From NCBI GenBank assembly GCA_030746295.1, contig JASLMY010000037.1:1-26318 (forward strand): a DNA stretch of 26,318 nt, read 5' to 3'. The notes under the pieces are model-generated. The model was given only the letters and a program-made list of their open reading frames with translations, did no database searches and was not told the DNA's origin. Below are positions 14,176 to 22,089 of the stretch, one piece after another. Source of the stretch: Alphaproteobacteria bacterium (lineage in GTDB: Bacteria > Pseudomonadota > Alphaproteobacteria > GCA-2731375). The translations under genes were made by a program, and so were the position numbers. Position 1 is the stretch's first letter. Each line of letters begins with the position of its first letter.

Positions 14176-14946
14176 TTGTCGACCCGCTTCGACGGCCTGG
14201 CCGAGCGCTACCGGCAGTACCGGCCCGACTATCCTGAAGCGGCGATGGCGGCGATCGGGGCGGCCTGTCGGCAGGGCCGCTTCGCCGACAGGGTTGCCTT
14301 CGACATCGGCGCCGGTACCGGGATCAGCACCCGCGCCCTGGCGGCGGCGTTGGGGCGGGACTGGCGCATCCATGCGGTCGAACCCGGCGGTGATATGCGC
14401 CGAACCGCCGAGCGTGACCTCGATGCGCGCGCGGGTGTTGCCGTCGTCGACGGCACGGCCGAGGCACTGCCGGCCGCGGACGGCAGCGTCGCGGCGGTCC
14501 TGACGGCGCAGGCGTTGCACTGGTTCGACCGCGCCACCTTCTACGCCGAGGCGGGGCGCGTCCTGGCCTCCGGCGGATTCCTCTTCGTGCTCTACAACGA
14601 CCGCGTCGCCGAGGCGCCCCTGATCCAGGCCTTCGATGCCTTGATGGAGGCGGAAACCCCCGGCTATAGCCGCCACTATCGGAATTTCGACTACCCGGCC
14701 GAGATCGCCGGGCTCGACTGGGCCGCCGAAGTCGCCGGCCATGCCTTCCCCTGGGTTTGGCGCATCGCGACGGAGGCCTTCGCCGAGTTAATGCTGTCGC
14801 GCTCGCTGTCGAAGCCCTGGGTCGCGGCGATCGGTGAGACGGCGGCTCGCGACCGGCTGATCGGGCTCGCCGGCGCGCACGCCGATGCCGACGGCCTCGT
14901 ACCGATGCCCTACGTCACTCGCCTGACACAGGCGTGCCGAGCCTAG
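14176..14946 (+). CDS. Class I SAM-dependent methyltransferase
   Basis: This 256-aa Rossmann-fold methyltransferase (Methyltransf_11/25 type) has the N-terminal FDGLAERYRQYRPDYPE common in this group, motif I FDIGAGTGISTRALA around residues 40-55, the acidic end of strand 2 in HAVEPGGDMRR, the AEALPAADGSV and LTAQALHWFDRATFYAEAGR segments and the post-motif FLFVLYNDR. Transfer of a methyl group from S-adenosylmethionine to a small molecule is likely; the substrate is unknown. The start appears to be the TTG at 14176, because the conserved FDGLAERYRQYRP must be included and no in-frame ATG or GTG lies upstream in the 18-base gap to mmsB. It is probably co-transcribed with mmsB. The gene ends 7 bases from the convergent cell wall hydrolase gene. 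Confidence 0.87.
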   Translation: MSTRFDGLAERYRQYRPDYPEAAMAAIGAACRQGRFADRVAFDIGAGTGISTRALAAALGRDWRIHAVEPGGDMRRTAERDLDARAGVAVVDGTAEALPAADGSVAAVLTAQALHWFDRATFYAEAGRVLASGGFLFVLYNDRVAEAPLIQAFDALMEAETPGYSRHYRNFDYPAEIAGLDWAAEVAGHAFPWVWRIATEAFAELMLSRSLSKPWVAAIGETAARDRLIGLAGAHADADGLVPMPYVTRLTQACRA

Positions 14947-14953
14947 GCCCCGT

Positions 14954-15523
14954 TCAGCCGTCGGGCCGATAGAATCGGTGCCGGCCGATGGCCGCCGTCG
15001 GCGGCGCCTTCGCCGCCCAGACCGGGCTGACGTAGTCGGCGTGGTAGTGCGTGGCCCCGCCCGTCAGGTCACGTAGGTTGCCGGCGTTGACCAGCCACGC
15101 CAGCCGGACCGCGCTCTCCCAGGCACGAACGTCCCGCGGCCGGTCGGACTTGCCGTCGCAAGCGAAGGAGAACTGGCAGCGATGGCGGCGCTGGGCGTTC
15201 TGGAAGACGACGCCGCAGACGTCGTTCGGATAACGGGGATCGGCGACGCGCGCGCGGATCACCTGGGCCACCGCCATCCGACCCTCGAAGGGCTCGCCCC
15301 GGGCCTCGAAATAGATCGCCTGCGCCAGGCATCGATCCGCCGGTGCCAGGGCGGCGAATTCGAGGGAAGGCTCAACTTCCTTGGGCCGCTCGAAGAGGGA
15401 CCCGAGGCCGACGGCCACGACGGCCAGAGCCACGAGGCCGACGCCGGCCAGCACCAGGCGCTGCCGCGGCAGCCCGGCAGCGATGGCGATCAAAAGGCTA
15501 GCGAATCGGTCGATGGCTCCCAT
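14954..15523 (-). CDS. Cell wall hydrolase, SleB/CwlJ (Hydrolase_2) family, membrane-anchored
   Basis: This 189-aa protein has a single N-terminal membrane segment at about residues 22-42 (LVLAGVGLVALAVVAVGLG), putting the catalytic domain in the periplasm. The domain starts at CLAQAIYFEARGEPFEGRMA, where E73 in the YFEARGE motif is the expected catalytic glutamate of SleB-like lytic transglycosylases or amidases. It continues with AVAQVIRARVADPRYPNDVCGVV, the CQFSFACDG motif and GATHYHADYVSPVW near the C-terminus. In non-sporulating alphaproteobacteria these proteins are thought to remodel peptidoglycan. The family is clear; the exact bond cut is not. The gene may be read through from the HD-GYP gene (68-base gap), though a hairpin lies between. 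Confidence 0.92.
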   Translation of the reverse strand: MGAIDRFASLLIAIAAGLPRQRLVLAGVGLVALAVVAVGLGSLFERPKEVEPSLEFAALAPADRCLAQAIYFEARGEPFEGRMAVAQVIRARVADPRYPNDVCGVVFQNAQRRHRCQFSFACDGKSDRPRDVRAWESAVRLAWLVNAGNLRDLTGGATHYHADYVSPVWAAKAPPTAAIGRHRFYRPDG

Positions 15524-15573
15524 GAGGCCACGTAATGCCCGCGAAATGTGGCAGAATCCAGGCGGTGTCTCGT

Positions 15574-15587
15574 GCTCCGGCCGGAGC
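15574..15587 (-). terminator. Perfect 14-base palindrome after the HD-GYP gene
   Basis: GCTCCGGCCGGAGC lies 4 bases after the HD-GYP stop on the minus strand. It can form a very GC-rich stem, but no T run follows, so it is not a standard intrinsic terminator. It could stabilise the 3' end of the mRNA, support factor-dependent termination or bind a dimeric regulator before the cell wall hydrolase gene. Confidence 0.4.
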
Positions 15588-15591
15588 GAGC

Positions 15592-17547
15592 TCAGGCCAC
15601 GGCTTCCAGGAACTGGTCGATATCGACTTCGTCCAACTGGTCGGGGCGCAGGAACTTCTCCGCATAGCGCATATAGGCGCCGCTCTGGAGGAAGAGCCGG
15701 AAGATATCTGGGTCGATGTGCTGGTCCTTGACCATGAAGCTCATGATCCGGATGGACTCGCTCAAGGTCTTGGCCTTCTTGTAGGGCCGGTCCCAGGCGG
15801 TCAGGGCCTCGAAGATGTCGGCGACCGCCATGATCCGGGCCGGGATCGACATCTCGGACTTGGCGATCCCCCTGGGGTAGCCCTTGCCGTCCATCTTCTC
15901 GTGATGGCCGCCCGCGTATTCGGGTACGCGCGCCATGTTCTTCGGGAACGGCAACTGGCCCAGCATGATGATGGTCTGAATGATGTGGTGGTTGATCTTA
16001 TACCGCTCTTCGTCGTTCAGCGTGCCGCGCTGGATGCAGAGGTTGTGGATCTCGCCGTTGTTGTACTCGTGCTCGGGCACCTCGAGGACGAAGCCGTGCT
16101 CGTTGTCGCCAAAAGGCGCGTCGGTGTCCTTGCGATATATCAGATGATCGTGCCGATCGGCCAACAGCGGCTCTTCCGCCGGCAGGGACTCGGCCGAGGT
16201 CCGTTCCATCCGGGCCAACTCGTCATGCGCCAGGCCTAAGCGGTCGTCGAAATAGCGTTGCCACTTAGTCTCCGCCAGTTGCCTGATGCGGGCGACCTTG
16301 TCCTCGTCCATGAACTCGCCGCCGATATTGCATTCGGCGATGAAGGCGAAGTCGTCGTCCAGGGCTTGGTAGCGCGCGTCGCGCTCTCGCGCTAGGCCGT
16401 CCGCGTCGCCGTCGCCGGCCAGCATGGCACGGAGATAGGCGATCTCGGCATCCCGTCTCAAGACCTCGAAGCGGGTCCGGATCTCGTGGATCCGGTTGTA
16501 GATGGTCTCCAGCTTGGTCGCCTTGTCGACCACGTATTCGGGCGTCGTCACCTTGCCGCAGTCGTGCAGCCAGCCCGCGATCTCGAACTCGTACCAACCA
16601 TCCTCGGTGAGGTAGAAGTCCTTGAACGGATCTTGGTCCGAATCGCAGGCGGCCTGGGCCAGCAGCATCGCGAGCTCCGGCACCCGCTCGCAGTGGCCGC
16701 CGGTATAAGGCGATTTCTCGTCGATCGCACCCGCGATCACGACGATGAAGGAATCGAGCAACGCCTTTTGCGCCTCTATCAGGTTCTGGTTGTCGAGCGC
16801 GACCGCCGCCTGCGATGACAGCGACTCGACATAGCCTTCGATCTCTTCCGGAAAGGCGATGACCTCGCCGCTTTCACGGTCCCGCGCGTTCAAGAGTTGC
16901 AGGACGCCGATGACCTCGCCGGCGCGGGTTTTCATCGGTACGGTCAGAAACGACTTCGAGCGGTAATTGGTGCCCTGGTCGAACTCCTTGGTGCCGGAGA
17001 AATCGAACTCCTCGGTATCGTAGGCGTCCGGCACATTGACCGCGCGACCGCTGAGTGCCGCGTGTGTGGCCACGTTGTTGTGGTTGGCTTCGCCGGTTTC
17101 GGGATCGTAGAGCGGCAAGGGATCGAAGCCAATCTCGCCGCCGCTGGCGCCGCCGAGCGCCAGCTTCAGGGAGTCGGAGCGAATGATCTCGAATTTGAGG
17201 TGATCGTCGTCGGTTCGGATGTAGAGCGTGCCGCCATCCGCGTTGGTGAGGTCCTTGGCCTCGACCAGGATCTGCTCCATCAAGGCGGCCGAGCTGCGCT
17301 CCGCCGAGAGGGCGATGCCGACGTCGATCAGCCGTTCGACCTCGGCTTGCGCCGCCTGCAGCGCCTTGGTCCTTTCCTGAACCCGGCTCTCGATCTGATC
17401 GCGCGCTTGCTTGAGAAGCTGCTCGTAGTCGGCGAGCAGGGATGCGTAAGCATCCCGCGCCTCTCGCTCACCGCCCAGGCCGTCGTCCAGCAGCCGCGTC
17501 GCCCGGTCGACGACCGCTTGCTCGTCTTGGAACAGCTCGGTATTCAT
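15592..17547 (-). CDS. GAF / HD-GYP domain cyclic-di-GMP phosphodiesterase
   Basis: This 651-aa cytoplasmic protein has an N-terminal charged coiled-coil region (residues 1-75), a GAF domain (about 80-255, including YRSKSFLTVPMKTRAGEVIGVLQLLN) and an HD-GYP domain (about 265-640). The catalytic residues are present: GHCERV with H285, HDCGK with H328 and D329, the paired H520-H521, HHEKMDGKGYP at 548-558 and AVADIFEALTA with D577. HD-GYP enzymes hydrolyse c-di-GMP to GMP. About 150 residues between HDCGK and GTLNDEE form an insertion seen in one HD-GYP subfamily. The gene starts 11 bases after the degenerate GGDEF gene, its ribosome site AAGG overlapping that stop, so the two are one operon. 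The GAF ligand is unknown. Confidence 0.94.
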   Translation of the reverse strand: MNTELFQDEQAVVDRATRLLDDGLGGEREARDAYASLLADYEQLLKQARDQIESRVQERTKALQAAQAEVERLIDVGIALSAERSSAALMEQILVEAKDLTNADGGTLYIRTDDDHLKFEIIRSDSLKLALGGASGGEIGFDPLPLYDPETGEANHNNVATHAALSGRAVNVPDAYDTEEFDFSGTKEFDQGTNYRSKSFLTVPMKTRAGEVIGVLQLLNARDRESGEVIAFPEEIEGYVESLSSQAAVALDNQNLIEAQKALLDSFIVVIAGAIDEKSPYTGGHCERVPELAMLLAQAACDSDQDPFKDFYLTEDGWYEFEIAGWLHDCGKVTTPEYVVDKATKLETIYNRIHEIRTRFEVLRRDAEIAYLRAMLAGDGDADGLARERDARYQALDDDFAFIAECNIGGEFMDEDKVARIRQLAETKWQRYFDDRLGLAHDELARMERTSAESLPAEEPLLADRHDHLIYRKDTDAPFGDNEHGFVLEVPEHEYNNGEIHNLCIQRGTLNDEERYKINHHIIQTIIMLGQLPFPKNMARVPEYAGGHHEKMDGKGYPRGIAKSEMSIPARIMAVADIFEALTAWDRPYKKAKTLSESIRIMSFMVKDQHIDPDIFRLFLQSGAYMRYAEKFLRPDQLDEVDIDQFLEAVA

Positions 17548-17558
17548 CGCCTACACCT

Positions 17559-18344
17559 TCATTTCTCGCCCGTCGTCCCCTGGGTCGCCGTCGCCTGGGG
17601 CCTGCTCGCCACCACGACGCGATCGCGCCCCTGCTCTTTCGCCGTCTCCATCGCTTGCTCCGCCATCTGCAGCAGCTCGCCGCTCGTACCGACCCCTTCG
17701 CCAAGGCTCGCAACGCCGACGCTGACGGTGATTTCCACCGATTCCCGACCCACCGCAATCCCCATTCGGGCGATCGCCTCGCGCAAGCGCTCCGCCAGGA
17801 TCACCGCCCCCGTCGTGTCGGTCTCTGGCAACAGGGCGACGAACTTCTGGCCACCGACGCGGGCGAATAGATCGACTTTCCGCAAGATGCCCATCACCGC
17901 CGCCGCAAGGGTCTTCAGCGCTAGGTCGCCGGCCGCATGGCCGTGGCAGGCGTTGACTCGCTTCAAATGGTCGACATCGACTATGAGAATGCTCAGGGGA
18001 TGTTGGAAACGGACCGATCGGCCGTACTCGGACTCGACGCTGTCCTCGAAATGCCGGCGGCTGAAGACGCCGGTCAACTCGTCGGTCTTGCTTTCGTCTC
18101 CGAGAGCGGCCTCTATGCGGTCGCTGATCTGCACCAAACGCGCGGTCTCGCTTAGCGTCCGCTCGAACATCTCCAGTATCTCGGCCACCGTAGCGGCCTC
18201 CTCGCCCTCTCCGAAGGCGCCTTCGGCCAGGCGCTGGCGGGCGCGCTCGATTGCGGCGTGCTCGTCCTTGTGGAGAACTCGGTTCATGTCATCGAGGCCC
18301 ACCTGCGGCATTCGGTCGAAGGGTATGGTGTCGGCAACGATCAT
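17559..18344 (-). CDS. Degenerate GGDEF-domain protein (GGQKF), probably not an active diguanylate cyclase
   Basis: This protein of about 261 aa has an N-terminal helical region and a C-terminal GGDEF fold from about residue 86 (TDELTGVFSRRHF, then ILIVDVDHLKRVN and HGHAAGDLALKTLA). The signature loop reads RVGGQKFVALLPET: G164 G165 Q166 K167 F168 instead of GGDEF/GGEEF. The metal- and catalysis-related acidic residues are replaced, so cyclase activity is unlikely. It may bind GTP or act as a partner of the HD-GYP enzyme encoded 11 bases downstream. Possible starts are GTG 18347, ATG 18344 and ATG 18287. The last aligns exactly with the HD-GYP N-terminus (MNxxLxxDE) and may be the true start. 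It is divergent from the receiver gene. Confidence 0.9.
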   Translation of the reverse strand: MIVADTIPFDRMPQVGLDDMNRVLHKDEHAAIERARQRLAEGAFGEGEEAATVAEILEMFERTLSETARLVQISDRIEAALGDESKTDELTGVFSRRHFEDSVESEYGRSVRFQHPLSILIVDVDHLKRVNACHGHAAGDLALKTLAAAVMGILRKVDLFARVGGQKFVALLPETDTTGAVILAERLREAIARMGIAVGRESVEITVSVGVASLGEGVGTSGELLQMAEQAMETAKEQGRDRVVVASRPQATATQGTTGEK

Positions 18345-18505
18345 CACGGCTATGCGCCCACGCCCGGCTATTGGTCCCTTTGGTTCGCCAGGATCGTGAG
18401 GCTAGAAATGTAGCATAGCCGCCGGTCGTCGGTCCTGGGAAAGTTCCCTCGCATCGGCGCCGGGTCGCGCGGCCAAGCGCGCCATCCCTCGTAGGCGGCC
18501 CCGAC

Positions 18506-18514
18506 TGCTATAGT
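18506..18514 (+). promoter_or_regulatory. Extended -10 promoter element of the receiver gene
   Basis: TGCTATAGT is a good extended -10 and lies 56 bases before the receiver ATG. The -35 position holds no recognisable hexamer. It is in the 226-base region shared with the divergent GGDEF/HD-GYP operon, so the two units could be co-regulated. Confidence 0.5.
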
Positions 18515-18570
18515 GTATGACGAATCGAGGCCGGCCCACGGGTGCCGCGGCGCGGTCTGGAGAGGCAACC

Positions 18571-18984
18571 ATGACCCGCGACGATTTCGCCGCCCTGACG
18601 GTTCTGATCGTGGAAGATCAAGCCGTCGAGGCCGAGTCCCTGGCCCGTCTGCTTCGCGCTATCGGCATCGGCCAGGCGATCTCGGTCGAGAACGGCACGG
18701 CGGCGCTGGAGATGATGGAGAGGTTCGGAAGCGGTGGGCTGGACCTCGTCATCTCGGACGTCGAGATGCCGGACATGGACGGCTACGAGTTGGCACGCCG
18801 AATTCGGTATGGCGCCGTGTCCCGGTTCAAGGACGTCCCAATCATCATCCTCACCGGCTACTACACGGATGAGAACGCCCGCCATGCCCAGACCCACAAA
18901 ATCGACGGCGTCGTCGTCAAGCCGTTGAACGGCGAGATCATGCTGCAGAAACTGCAAGAAGTGCTGGGAACGCGGACGTCCTAG
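18571..18984 (+). CDS. Single-domain CheY-like response regulator
   Basis: This 137-aa protein is a receiver domain alone. It has the acidic pair E15-D16 (VLIVEDQ), the phosphoacceptor D63 in [16 protein letters not shown], the switch threonine T95 in IIILTGYYT and the conserved lysine K117 in VVVKPLN. All residues needed for phosphorylation are present. The aromatic switch residue usually two before the lysine is Val. With no output domain it must act by protein contact. Divergence from the GGDEF/HD-GYP operon makes c-di-GMP control a plausible job, but no histidine kinase is encoded nearby. The ATG at 18571 follows GGAGAGG; an in-frame start at 18517 would coincide with the predicted transcription start. 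Confidence 0.93.
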   Translation: MTRDDFAALTVLIVEDQAVEAESLARLLRAIGIGQAISVENGTAALEMMERFGSGGLDLVISDVEMPDMDGYELARRIRYGAVSRFKDVPIIILTGYYTDENARHAQTHKIDGVVVKPLNGEIMLQKLQEVLGTRTS

Positions 18985-19036
18985 GCCGCCGTCCCGCGCT
19001 CCCGGGCGCAAGCACCATTTGGGGAGAGACCAAGCC

Positions 19037-19483
19037 ATGAAGGCACTGTTGCAGCGCGTCAGCGAAGCCCGGGTCCGGGTCGGCGGGCAGACCGTCGGCG
19101 AGATCGGCCCAGGACTCCTCGTCCTCCTCGGGGTCGAGGCCGACGACGGCGCCGACGAGATCGAGTACCTCGCCCGCAAGACCGCCAACTTGCGCATCTT
19201 CGAGGACGGCGACGGCAAGATGAACCTGCCGGTGACGGCCGCCGGAGGTGCTGCGCTCGTGGTGAGCCAGTTCACGCTTTGCGCCGACACGAGCCGCGGC
19301 AATCGGCCGGGCTTCTCCTATGCCGCACCGCCGGACCTGGCCGACGCCCTTTACCTGGACTATGTCGCGGCGCTCCGCGGTCACGGGCTCGAGGTCGAGA
19401 CCGGCGAGTTCCAGGCCCAGATGGCGGTGGAACTGGTCAACGACGGGCCGGTCACGATCTGGCTCGACACCCAGACCAAGTGA
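19037..19483 (+). CDS. dtd: D-aminoacyl-tRNA deacylase
   Basis: This 148-aa protein is DTD, which removes D-amino acids and glycine mischarged onto tRNA as a proofreading step. Hallmarks are [17 protein letters not shown] at the start, the SQFTLCAD motif, the [16 protein letters not shown] segment and the C-terminal [13 protein letters not shown] with the Gly-Pro dipeptide that enters the active site of the partner subunit. The length is normal. The ATG at 19037 follows GGGGAGAG; an in-frame start six codons upstream would lie within the ribosome site. Its TGA overlaps the GTG of the EamA gene, so the two are coupled. Confidence 0.96.
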   Translation: MKALLQRVSEARVRVGGQTVGEIGPGLLVLLGVEADDGADEIEYLARKTANLRIFEDGDGKMNLPVTAAGGAALVVSQFTLCADTSRGNRPGFSYAAPPDLADALYLDYVAALRGHGLEVETGEFQAQMAVELVNDGPVTIWLDTQTK

Positions 19484-20364
19484 AAGCACTCACGTTGGGC
19501 CAGCCGATGCGGGCGGCGGCGCTCGCGGCCGCCGCGATGTTCTTCTTCGCCATGATGAGCGTCCTGATCCGTCAGGCGACGCTGGAGCTGCACACCTTCG
19601 AGGTCGTCTTCTTCCGCAACTCTTTCGCCCTTCTGATCATGCTGCCGTGGCTCACCCGCCACGGCATCGGTGCGCTCAGGACCGAGCGGCTGGGACTCTA
19701 TCTCTTGCGCGCCGGCATCGGCATCGTCGGCATGACCGCCAGCTTCTGGGCCCTGACGCTGATCCCACTGGCGCAGGCCACCGCCTTGAGCTTTACAGCT
19801 CCGCTCTTCGCCACCGCGGGCGCCGCCCTGGTCTTGGGCGAGCTGGTCCGGATTCGCCGTTGGAGTGCGGTTATCGTCGGCTTCGTCGGCACCTTGGTCG
19901 TGATCCGCCCGGGACTGGAAAGCCTATCGCCGGGGGCACTGCTCTCGCTCGCCGGCGCCCTCCATATCGCGGTCTCGACGCTGATCGTCAAATCGCTGAC
20001 CCGCACCGAGCGGGCCGAGACCGTGGTCGTCTACATGGTCCTGCTACAGTCGCCGCTGGCCCTGCTGCCGGCCCTCTTCGTCTGGCAGATGCCGAGCGCG
20101 GCGGGCTTTCTCTGGCTCTTCCTGCTCGCCGCCACCGGCACCCTCGGCCATATCTGCTTCACCCGGGCCTACGCGCTGGCCGAGGTGACGCAGCTGCAAC
20201 CGCTGGAGTTCATTCGCCTGCCGCTGGTGGCGCTCTTCGGCTTTCTCTTCTTCGCCCAGGTGCCGACGCTCTGGACTTGGGTCGGCGGTGCCATCATCTT
20301 CGCCGCCACTGCCTACATCACCCACCGCGAGGCCAGGCTGGCCCGAGCCGCGAGAGCCTCCTAG
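19480..20364 (+). CDS. EamA/DMT-family transporter
   Basis: This protein of about 294 aa is an integral membrane protein with roughly ten hydrophobic helices arranged as two EamA repeats (the first around [16 protein letters not shown], the second around [21 protein letters not shown]). Members export amino acids, metabolites or S-adenosylmethionine-like molecules; the substrate here is unknown. The GTG at 19480 overlaps the dtd stop (GTGA), favouring translational coupling. An ATG at 19507 gives 285 residues and is an equally reasonable start, as neither has a strong ribosome site. The stop shares the bases CTAG with the stop of the convergent FAD dehydrogenase. Confidence 0.9.
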   Translation: MKALTLGQPMRAAALAAAAMFFFAMMSVLIRQATLELHTFEVVFFRNSFALLIMLPWLTRHGIGALRTERLGLYLLRAGIGIVGMTASFWALTLIPLAQATALSFTAPLFATAGAALVLGELVRIRRWSAVIVGFVGTLVVIRPGLESLSPGALLSLAGALHIAVSTLIVKSLTRTERAETVVVYMVLLQSPLALLPALFVWQMPSAAGFLWLFLLAATGTLGHICFTRAYALAEVTQLQPLEFIRLPLVALFGFLFFAQVPTLWTWVGGAIIFAATAYITHREARLARAARAS

Positions 20365-22070
20365 ACCTCCGCGGCGGCGGCGGCGTGCATGGCGGCGAGA
20401 TAGCCGAAGACGAGCGCCGGCCCGATGGTGATGCCGGGCCCGGGGTAGGCCCCCTGCATGATCGACGCCATGTCGTTGCCGCAGGCGTAAAGCCGGGGTA
20501 CTGGCCGGCCGTCGCCGTCGAGCACTTGTGCTTGCGCGTTGACCGCCAACCCCGTAGCCGTGCCCAGATCTGCCGGAGAGACCGAGATCGAATAGAAGGG
20601 CGGCCGCTCGATCGGCGCCAGACAGGGATTGGGGTGCACTTCGGCGTCGCCGAAGTGGCGCTGGTAGACGTTGCTGCCGCGGCCGAACTCGGTGTCCGTG
20701 CCCTGCCGGGCGTCCCGGTTGTATCGTTCGACGGTCATCACCAAGGCGTCCTCGTCGATCCGGAGGGCCCGTGCCAAGCCGGCGATGGAGTTGGCCTCGG
20801 TCAGGTATCCGGCGGCTTTGTAGGACCGAAGCCGGAGGGTCATCGGCTTGATGGCGCCGAGGCCGTATTTCCAGATAAAGCGGCGATCGCAGATGAGACG
20901 CGCCGGCACGGCATCAGCGGCGTTGTCGGCACGCAGCATGGCACCGACGAACTCGTGGTAGGAGGCGGCCTCGTTGGTGAAGCGACGGCCCGCCGCCGTC
21001 ACCGCGATCAGCCCCGGCTTGCCACGGTCGGTAACGGTGTGGGGAAAGATCACCTGCCTGCCATCGGAGCGACGATAGTGCGAGGCGGGAACCCAGAAGG
21101 CGGGGCTGAATTCTGCCCTCTCTATCCTGCCGCCGGCCGCCGTGCCCAGGTCCAAGCCGTCGCCCGCCGCCCCGTCGGCGACGGCCGTGACCTCCTGGGC
21201 CTCGCGCGGCAACAGATCCCGGCGCCGTGCCGCATTGTGCGAGAAGCCGCCGGTGGCGAGGATCACGGCCCGCTTGGCCACCAGCACCCGCTCGCGTCCT
21301 TGTTCGGCGACGACGACGCCGACGACCCGCCCCGCCTGTCGCTCCAAGCGGACGACATGCGTGTCGAGGCAGATCGACACGTCTCGGTCGAGGAGCGACT
21401 TCAGGAGCCGCCCCGCCAAGGCGTTGCCGAGCACTAGGCTGGTGCCGCGCCGATGGCCTAGCCGTTGGCGGGCGTAGGCCACGACCAACCGGGCGACATG
21501 GAGCGCCGATCGGGCTGAACGGAAGAGGTTGCGGAAATGAGGCAGGTCGGCGCGCGCCACCATCATGCCGCCGAAGAGGGTGAATTCCGGCAGCGGCGGC
21601 TTCAGCCTGTCGAAGGCATCGCCCAGCCGGCGACCATCGAACGGCTCCGGCTCCAGCACCCGCCCCCTGGTCGTGGCGCCCGGCAGTTCCGGATAGTAGT
21701 CCGGATAGAACGGCACCGCCTCCAACCGGACCTCCGTGTGGTGCGCCAGATAGCCGATCGCCAGCGGTGCCGCCGCCAGATAGGCCTCGCGTATGGCGCG
21801 CCCAGCATCGGTCGGCACCGTCGCGTCGAGATAAGCCGCCGCCGCATCCGTGCTGTCGTCCGCCGCCGCCTCGACGTCGCAATTGGGCGCCCAGACCATG
21901 CCGCCCGAGATCGCGGTGGTGCCGCCAACATGGCGGGTCTTCTCCAGAACCAGAACCGAGAGACCTTCCGTCGCCGCGACGGCAGCCGCTGCCATACCCC
22001 CGGCGCCGGCACCCAGGACGACGACGTCGAACGCCTCGGCCTCTGGCGGAAGCCCCGAGCTGAGGGTCAT
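20361..22070 (-). CDS. FAD-binding dehydrogenase (ketosteroid dehydrogenase / fumarate reductase flavoprotein-like)
   Basis: This 569-aa protein belongs to the FAD_binding_2 family. It has the dinucleotide motif VVVLGAGAGGMAAA (residues 16-29), VLEKTRHVGGTTAISGGMVW, RAVILATGGFSHN and the C-terminal RLYACGNDMASIMQGAYPGPGITIGPALVFG that closes the FAD site. The pattern is closest to 3-ketosteroid delta-1-dehydrogenase-like and fumarate-reductase-like flavoproteins, which introduce or reduce a C=C bond next to a carbonyl. I chose the ATG at 22070 because it directly precedes the FAD motif; the longer frame to 22199 would overlap the upstream gene. It is the last gene of a five-gene operon, 19 bases after the TIM-barrel gene. 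The substrate is unknown. Confidence 0.9.
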   Translation of the reverse strand: MTLSSGLPPEAEAFDVVVLGAGAGGMAAAAVAATEGLSVLVLEKTRHVGGTTAISGGMVWAPNCDVEAAADDSTDAAAAYLDATVPTDAGRAIREAYLAAAPLAIGYLAHHTEVRLEAVPFYPDYYPELPGATTRGRVLEPEPFDGRRLGDAFDRLKPPLPEFTLFGGMMVARADLPHFRNLFRSARSALHVARLVVAYARQRLGHRRGTSLVLGNALAGRLLKSLLDRDVSICLDTHVVRLERQAGRVVGVVVAEQGRERVLVAKRAVILATGGFSHNAARRRDLLPREAQEVTAVADGAAGDGLDLGTAAGGRIERAEFSPAFWVPASHYRRSDGRQVIFPHTVTDRGKPGLIAVTAAGRRFTNEAASYHEFVGAMLRADNAADAVPARLICDRRFIWKYGLGAIKPMTLRLRSYKAAGYLTEANSIAGLARALRIDEDALVMTVERYNRDARQGTDTEFGRGSNVYQRHFGDAEVHPNPCLAPIERPPFYSISVSPADLGTATGLAVNAQAQVLDGDGRPVPRLYACGNDMASIMQGAYPGPGITIGPALVFGYLAAMHAAAAAEV

Positions 22071-22089
22071 GAGCTCAGATGACCGAGCC

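Noticed and set aside
16897..18399. 500-codon plus-strand frame
   Set aside because: It lies antisense to the HD-GYP and GGDEF-like genes and has no recognisable domain.
19320..21437. 705-codon plus-strand frame spanning dtd, EamA and the FAD gene
   Set aside because: It runs out of frame through three well-identified genes and is Arg/Gly/His-rich noise.
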